Source: Aselliscus stoliczkanus (lineage: Eukaryota > Chordata > Mammalia > Chiroptera > Hipposideridae). From it: a stretch of DNA of 64,000 nucleotides. The translations under genes were made by a program, and so were the position numbers. The DNA lies in contig CM066735.1 of assembly GCA_033961575.1 (NCBI GenBank), forward strand, positions 88,601,449-88,665,448. The letters are read 5' to 3'. Under the pieces are notes generated by a model. It was not told where the DNA came from. It did no database searches and saw only the letters and a list, made by a program, of their open reading frames with translations. Shown in pieces: positions 60,265 to 64,000 of the stretch; the stretch's first letter is position 1; every line of letters begins with the position of its first letter.

Positions 60265-60388
60265 CCATCTTCTCCCCCCCACCCCCACCCCCACCCCGAG
60301 GGCAGTGTCACTAACTCTCATATGGGACCCGAACCAGGGCCACTGGCTTCCCAAGACATCGCTTAATCACCGTGCCACTCGGCCAGCC
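60265..60388 (-). mobile_element. Short SINE with C/A tail in place of poly(T)
   Basis: GAGGGCAGTGTCACTAACTC to GCCACTCGGCCAGCCC, flanked by CTGAATTCATTCTT (about 60251-60264 and 60389-60402). Where other copies have poly(T), this one has CCATCTTCT and then four C runs separated by single A bases (60274-60297). Confidence 0.92.
60274..60297 (-). repeat. Predicted G-quadruplex tract
   Basis: On the minus strand the tract has G runs of 4, 5, 5 and 7 separated by single T bases, fitting the canonical pattern of four G runs with one-base loops. The structure itself is inferred. Confidence 0.8.
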
Positions 60389-62051
60389 CTGAATTCATTC
60401 TTGACCCCTCTTACCGTTTTTCTGAATTTCCTTGGCCACCTTCGCATGTTTATTTTTCAATGTAAGCTTTAAAATCAGCTTTCTATTTGCAGAAATAAAA
60501 CCTAATTTTTAAAAAACCATGTGCTGGCAGTTAAATTTCTAAAGTGAACTGAGGGAAAATTGACATCTTTGTAATACTGAATCTGCTCAAAAAGATGGTA
60601 TATCTTTTCCCAGTTGTTTTCCTATTTCAAGTCAGTTTTCGTGTCCTTAAGGATGTTATAAAGTTCTCCTTCCTTATCTACACTTTACATGCTTCTTGGT
60701 GAGTGTATTCATAAGTATTTTATCTTTATTGTTGCTATTATAAATGAAGTCTTTGTTCCATTATATCCTCTGTTACTTTCATATATATATATGAAGGCCT
60801 TTTGTTACTTTATATTTCTTTTTTATCCTACTATCTTTCTTAATTCTTTTATTGTAAATAGTAGATTTTCAGTCATATCTGCAGTAAGAGATAATTTTAT
60901 CCTTCTTTTTTAAATTTGTATACCTCTATGTTTACAGTTGTTTAACTGTATTGACTAAAATCTCTAATAGTGTTAAGTAGTAGTTGACTTTAAATGGGCA
61001 TTTCTTATTTGTTTCTAACTGTGGTCAGTGTCCCTAGTGTTTCTCTCATTAAATTACTGACATTGGGACCAAAATATACATTCTATCATGTTAAGAAAGT
61101 ACCCTAATTTCTATTTCTATGAAATTTTTAATGTAAGTGGATGCTGAGTTTTGTCAAAGGGCTTTTTGTGATCATATGAATTTTATTTATCAGTTATTAG
61201 GACAAAACATATTAATAGATTCTTTAATATGAAAACACTCTTGCATTGTTGGAATAAACCCAACTTGGGCTGGTTGTGTATGTCTAGTAGTTTAAGTTGT
61301 TTGCATCTCTGTAAGTTGATTAATCTATAGATTTTTGTGCAGTTTTCATGTTTTGGTATCATTGTTATAGTTGTTTCATAAAAAGCAATGTTAAGTTTTT
61401 CTTTTCCTGTGATCTTAAAACTTTAAGTGGTTTGTAATAATTTGGTTCTAAAAGTTGGAAGAATTACTTTGTAAAGAATTCTGAGCTTGAATCTTTTGTT
61501 GTGTGGTAGGCTTCTACAACTTGCTTATTTCTTTTGTAGAAATTGGTTTATGTAAGCTTTTTATGTACTCTGGGGTCAGTTTTGGTAAGTTATATTTTCC
61601 TAGAAAATTGTTATTTCCCTCTTTTCCGGTGTCAGTTTTGAGAAATTATGTTTTTCAATATATTACCCATTTCACCAAGGTTTTAAATTTTATCTCCATA
61701 GGGTTGTACAGTGTAGTCATTCTTTATGTTTCATATAATATATAAAATTTCCCCCTCAGTTTGTGGTTTGTGAACTTGCTGCTGGTATAGCTTTTGCTAT
61801 GTATTAGCCAATAGCTTATGATATTTTTCAAAGAGAACAGCTTTTAAAATTTATTTAGTCTCCTTTTTAAAAATTGTATTTGATTTTCTAACTCAGTTTC
61901 TGAATTTAGCTGTTTCATTTTATTCCTTTCACTTTCCTTCAAGAAAGATTTTTGTTATTATTGGTTTGTTTTCGCATTTCCTGTGTTAGATGCTTAATTC
62001 ATTTACTTATATTCTTTCTTTTTTTTTGTAACATAAATGCTTAATTTTCTT

Positions 62052-62375
62052 TTTTTTTAAATTTGTTTAAAAGATTTTATTGGGGAATTGGGGGAGGAGA
62101 ACAGTATTTGGGAATCGGGGAAGGGGAACAGATAAGTTGCTGTCCTTTTATTCTTCAGTCTAGTTGTGGAGGACGTTGCTTCACTGGCCCATGTTGGTAT
62201 CATCATTGCGCTCTTCCCAGATGAGGCAGATGGGTAGCTGGCCTCTGGACGGTCGCTCATGGCGGCTCTCAGCCGCTCACGCTGGCTGCCGGCCACTCAC
62301 TGTAGCCTGCTGCAGCCCACACTGTCCAGCGACTCATAGCAGCCCAACTCCAGGTGGAGCTGTTGTTCACCATCT
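62052..62375 (-). mobile_element. Long SINE lacking its tRNA head (5'-truncated)
   Basis: It starts with poly(T), then AAAGATTTTATTGGGGAATT, has the usual body, and stops at GTTGTTCACCATCTT, before the CTGTAGAGGGC junction and tRNA-type head. AATGCTTAATTTTCTT / AATGCTTTATTTTCTT flank it, so it inserted in truncated form. Confidence 0.88.
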
Positions 62376-63358
62376 TAATGCTTTATTTTCTTGAATGATG
62401 CTTTTGCTGCATCCCATAGATGGTGATATATAGTATTTTCCATTATGTTTGTTTTCTAGCAATTCTGTAATTTTTATTTTCTCTTTCTCCAATGAGACAA
62501 GATGCAATTTAGTTTAATTTGATATTTTCAAATGGTAATCTTATGATTATAGATAAGGCTTTCTACTGTATGAGTATTGAACTTATAAACCAGGTCGTGT
62601 ATGTTTCTAGTTCATCCAGAGTCTTTGACCCAGGGGACCTTCTGGGATGAACAATCCCCTACCGCACCCCTGGCGGTCATCTTTTTCTCCCCCTCCCACT
62701 TCTTCTCTCTTCTCCCTTCTCCCTTATTGTTTAGGCCCAGCAACCTCTGACTTCTGGGAATAACAAATTAAAAGCTCACTTCTTTCTCTTTAAGTGTGAG
62801 GGACAAGATCCTTTATCACAAGACTAGTACTCTTGAATTTATAATAAAATTTAGTGGGAACTTGATTTTTATTAAAATGTATGTAACAAACAACTCTTGA
62901 GCTACTTACATCTTAAGGGAAATTTTTAATGAAAGAAAAATCACATTTACTTTTTCTTAATGTAAAGTACATTTTCAGTAGTTAACAGGCGCAATATTTT
63001 TAAAATTCTGGTTGGTGAGATGCCTTATTGAATATTTATGTTTCTATTGCTGAATAGTAATTTGAAATGGTGTGTATGAATGTGTTTTATAGTATATTTG
63101 CTATTAGAATATAATACAGGAAAAAGCCAATCATAAACTTAAAATATTAATAGAAATGAATATTAGATTCTGTTTTAAAGTACAATTTATTTAAAGTTGA
63201 AATTTACTTTAGGAAGCATTTTTTTCTAGGAGCAATAATTAGATAATAATTAGGTATAAAGCCAGTGTGAGAGCTCATGCTCCCTCTAATTGAAGTTGTC
63301 ATCTCAGCTTTCTTAAAACAGAATTCTGAAAGGTTTTAATTTTTTTCATGAAATGCAG

Positions 63359-63465
63359 GAAAAGAGAAAGATTCCTGTATTTCCCAATGGGTCCGCCCCC
63401 AGCTCGGGTGAGATGCTTAAAGATGCCGCTCATCATGCCGGGCCTGAGCTCCAGAGGACTGGACG
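63359..63465 (+). CDS. SLC4A7: SLC4A7 exon leading to the membrane domain (last in window)
   Basis: The acceptor is AAATGCAG and the donor GTGGGT. The 107-bp exon encodes residues 543-578: EKRKIPVFPNGSAPSSGEML, KDAAHHAGPELQRTGR. It is the linker between the cytosolic and membrane domains. The next exon, outside the window, should begin with the LFGGL segment ahead of the first transmembrane helix. The middle (PNGSAPSSGEMLKD) is the most divergent part relative to the human sequence, which suits an unstructured linker. Confidence 0.95.
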
Positions 63466-64000
63466 GTGGGTATACGTACTGATATAGTGTGGGTGTCTGT
63501 GTGAGACTAGGGGCTGACCTGATTGATGAAAAAGGCATAAACATTCTTTTGCTTTGCAAATATTTGGAACCTAATCTTATACAGCATTTTTTTCACATTA
63601 AAAAAAAAAATGTACCTTGTGGTACATAGGCAGATGATGTTATGGAAAATTAATATGCATCTTAAAAGTAATTTCGCTAGTATACACTTGGGTTCTGTAT
63701 ATCAAGCTTTAATTTTAAATGAAAATTTTAGTCATCACATGTTAAGAATATCGCACAATTATATAGAGTAGATCAATTTACATTAATTTATAAGAAGATT
63801 CTTGAAGAAAGTAGTGTGGAGTCCTATTAACAATTCTCCCTGTGAAGTTGGAGAATTAAGGGAATACAGTGGAATTGTGTGTGCATAGACTTAAAACTCT
63901 TCAAAGAGCATTGTATCATGAGATAATGTGAAATTACATAAATATAATTAAACTGTGGTAATGATCTCTGGAAATCTAGTTAAAAGAATTGTTGAAGTTG
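63466..64000 (+). other. SLC4A7: SLC4A7 intron, truncated by window edge
   Basis: It starts with the GTGGGT donor and is AT-rich with no recognised feature. The next exon is outside the window. Confidence 0.85.

Larger units (their letters stand above)
59170..62600 (-). mobile_element. Old L1 in antisense orientation, two SINE insertions
   Basis: The 3' end is on the left (GTTGTTTTCAGTCTTTTGCT near 59572, CAGAAATAGGAATGCTGGCT near 59660), followed by antisense ORF2 remnants such as CTCTTGCATTGTTGGAATAA (about 61240) and GGGCTTTTTGTGATCATATG (about 61160). It is interrupted by SINEs at 60265 and 62052. Confidence 0.7.
19648..64000 (+). other. SLC4A7: SLC4A7 transcription unit from the internal promoter (partial gene)
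   Basis: Twelve exons with consensus or near-consensus splice sites join in one frame to give about 577 residues that I recognise as the N-terminal cytosolic domain of NBCn1, an electroneutral Na+/HCO3- cotransporter of the SLC4 family. NBCn1 is an acid extruder of the plasma membrane. The membrane-spanning half is encoded beyond the right edge, because the last exon ends just before the segment leading into the first transmembrane helix. Exon lengths are 30 (coding), 82, 147, 139, 161, 189, 369, 116, 158, 88, 147 and 107 bp. The left limit is an estimate from a TATA-like element. A longer transcript from an upstream first exon would extend across the whole window. SLC4A8 and SLC4A10 are related, but the histidine/arginine cluster and the 123-residue cassette match SLC4A7. 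Confidence 0.95.

Noticed and set aside
1..64000. CRISPR array, bacterial operon or viral genome
   Set aside because: There are no regularly spaced repeats, no long intronless gene runs, and the splicing structure and repeats are mammalian.

Overview
The window is mammalian nuclear DNA: AT-rich and intron-rich, with ancient MIR, L2, L1 and MER5A repeats overlain by many young retroposons. The youngest repeats are a tRNA-derived SINE with a head of the form GGCCGGCCGAGTGGCGC, in a short (~95-115 bp) and a long (~430 bp) version. Together with an L1 3' end of a type I associate with laurasiatherians and recently mobile TA-flanked DNA transposons, this suggests a bat. That placement is from memory of repeat families, and the species is not determined.

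One protein-coding gene runs left to right through the window: SLC4A7, which encodes the electroneutral Na+/HCO3- cotransporter NBCn1. Twelve coding exons are visible: an alternative first exon at 19752-19781 (the MERF-type N-terminus) and eleven internal exons at 29006-29087, 32780-32926, 40075-40213, 40806-40966, 43023-43211, 45735-46103, 52244-52359, 54328-54485, 55961-56048, 58981-59127 and 63359-63465. All join in frame and encode about 577 residues, essentially the whole cytosolic N-terminal domain. The membrane domain lies to the right of the window. The other first exon known for this gene (MEAD-type, GC-rich) is not seen and is expected to the left, so 1-19.6 kb is probably first intron of that longer transcript. 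The exon at 45735-46103 is the large alternatively spliced cassette. It has a non-canonical GC donor and carries a PTVVIH motif reported as a calcineurin docking site.

Layout: 1-1.7 kb is a retroviral-type LTR carrying a 500-bp TA-flanked DNA transposon. From 1.7 to 17 kb is intron with about nine SINEs, MIR, L2 and MER5A. From 17 to 24 kb is a SINE-free block holding the alternative promoter and first exon. From 24.5 to 40 kb are SINEs, a DNAJC9 processed pseudogene (minus strand), L1 fragments, exons 2 and 3, and a sense L1 interrupted by SINEs, an LTR and a Tigger-like MITE. From 40 to 48.7 kb is a SINE-free block with four exons. From 48.7 to 56 kb are an ATP5MG processed pseudogene (minus strand) and three exons. 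From 56.2 to 58.6 kb an L2 is split by a palindromic mariner element. From 59.2 to 62.6 kb is an antisense L1 with two SINEs, one of which has a G-quadruplex-type tail. The last exon seen is at 63.4 kb.

The features most worth following up are the palindromic D34D mariner with its recognisable empty site, the GC-AG splice donor of the regulated cassette, the compact internal promoter, and the long composite SINE whose 3' tail resembles that of a resident L1.
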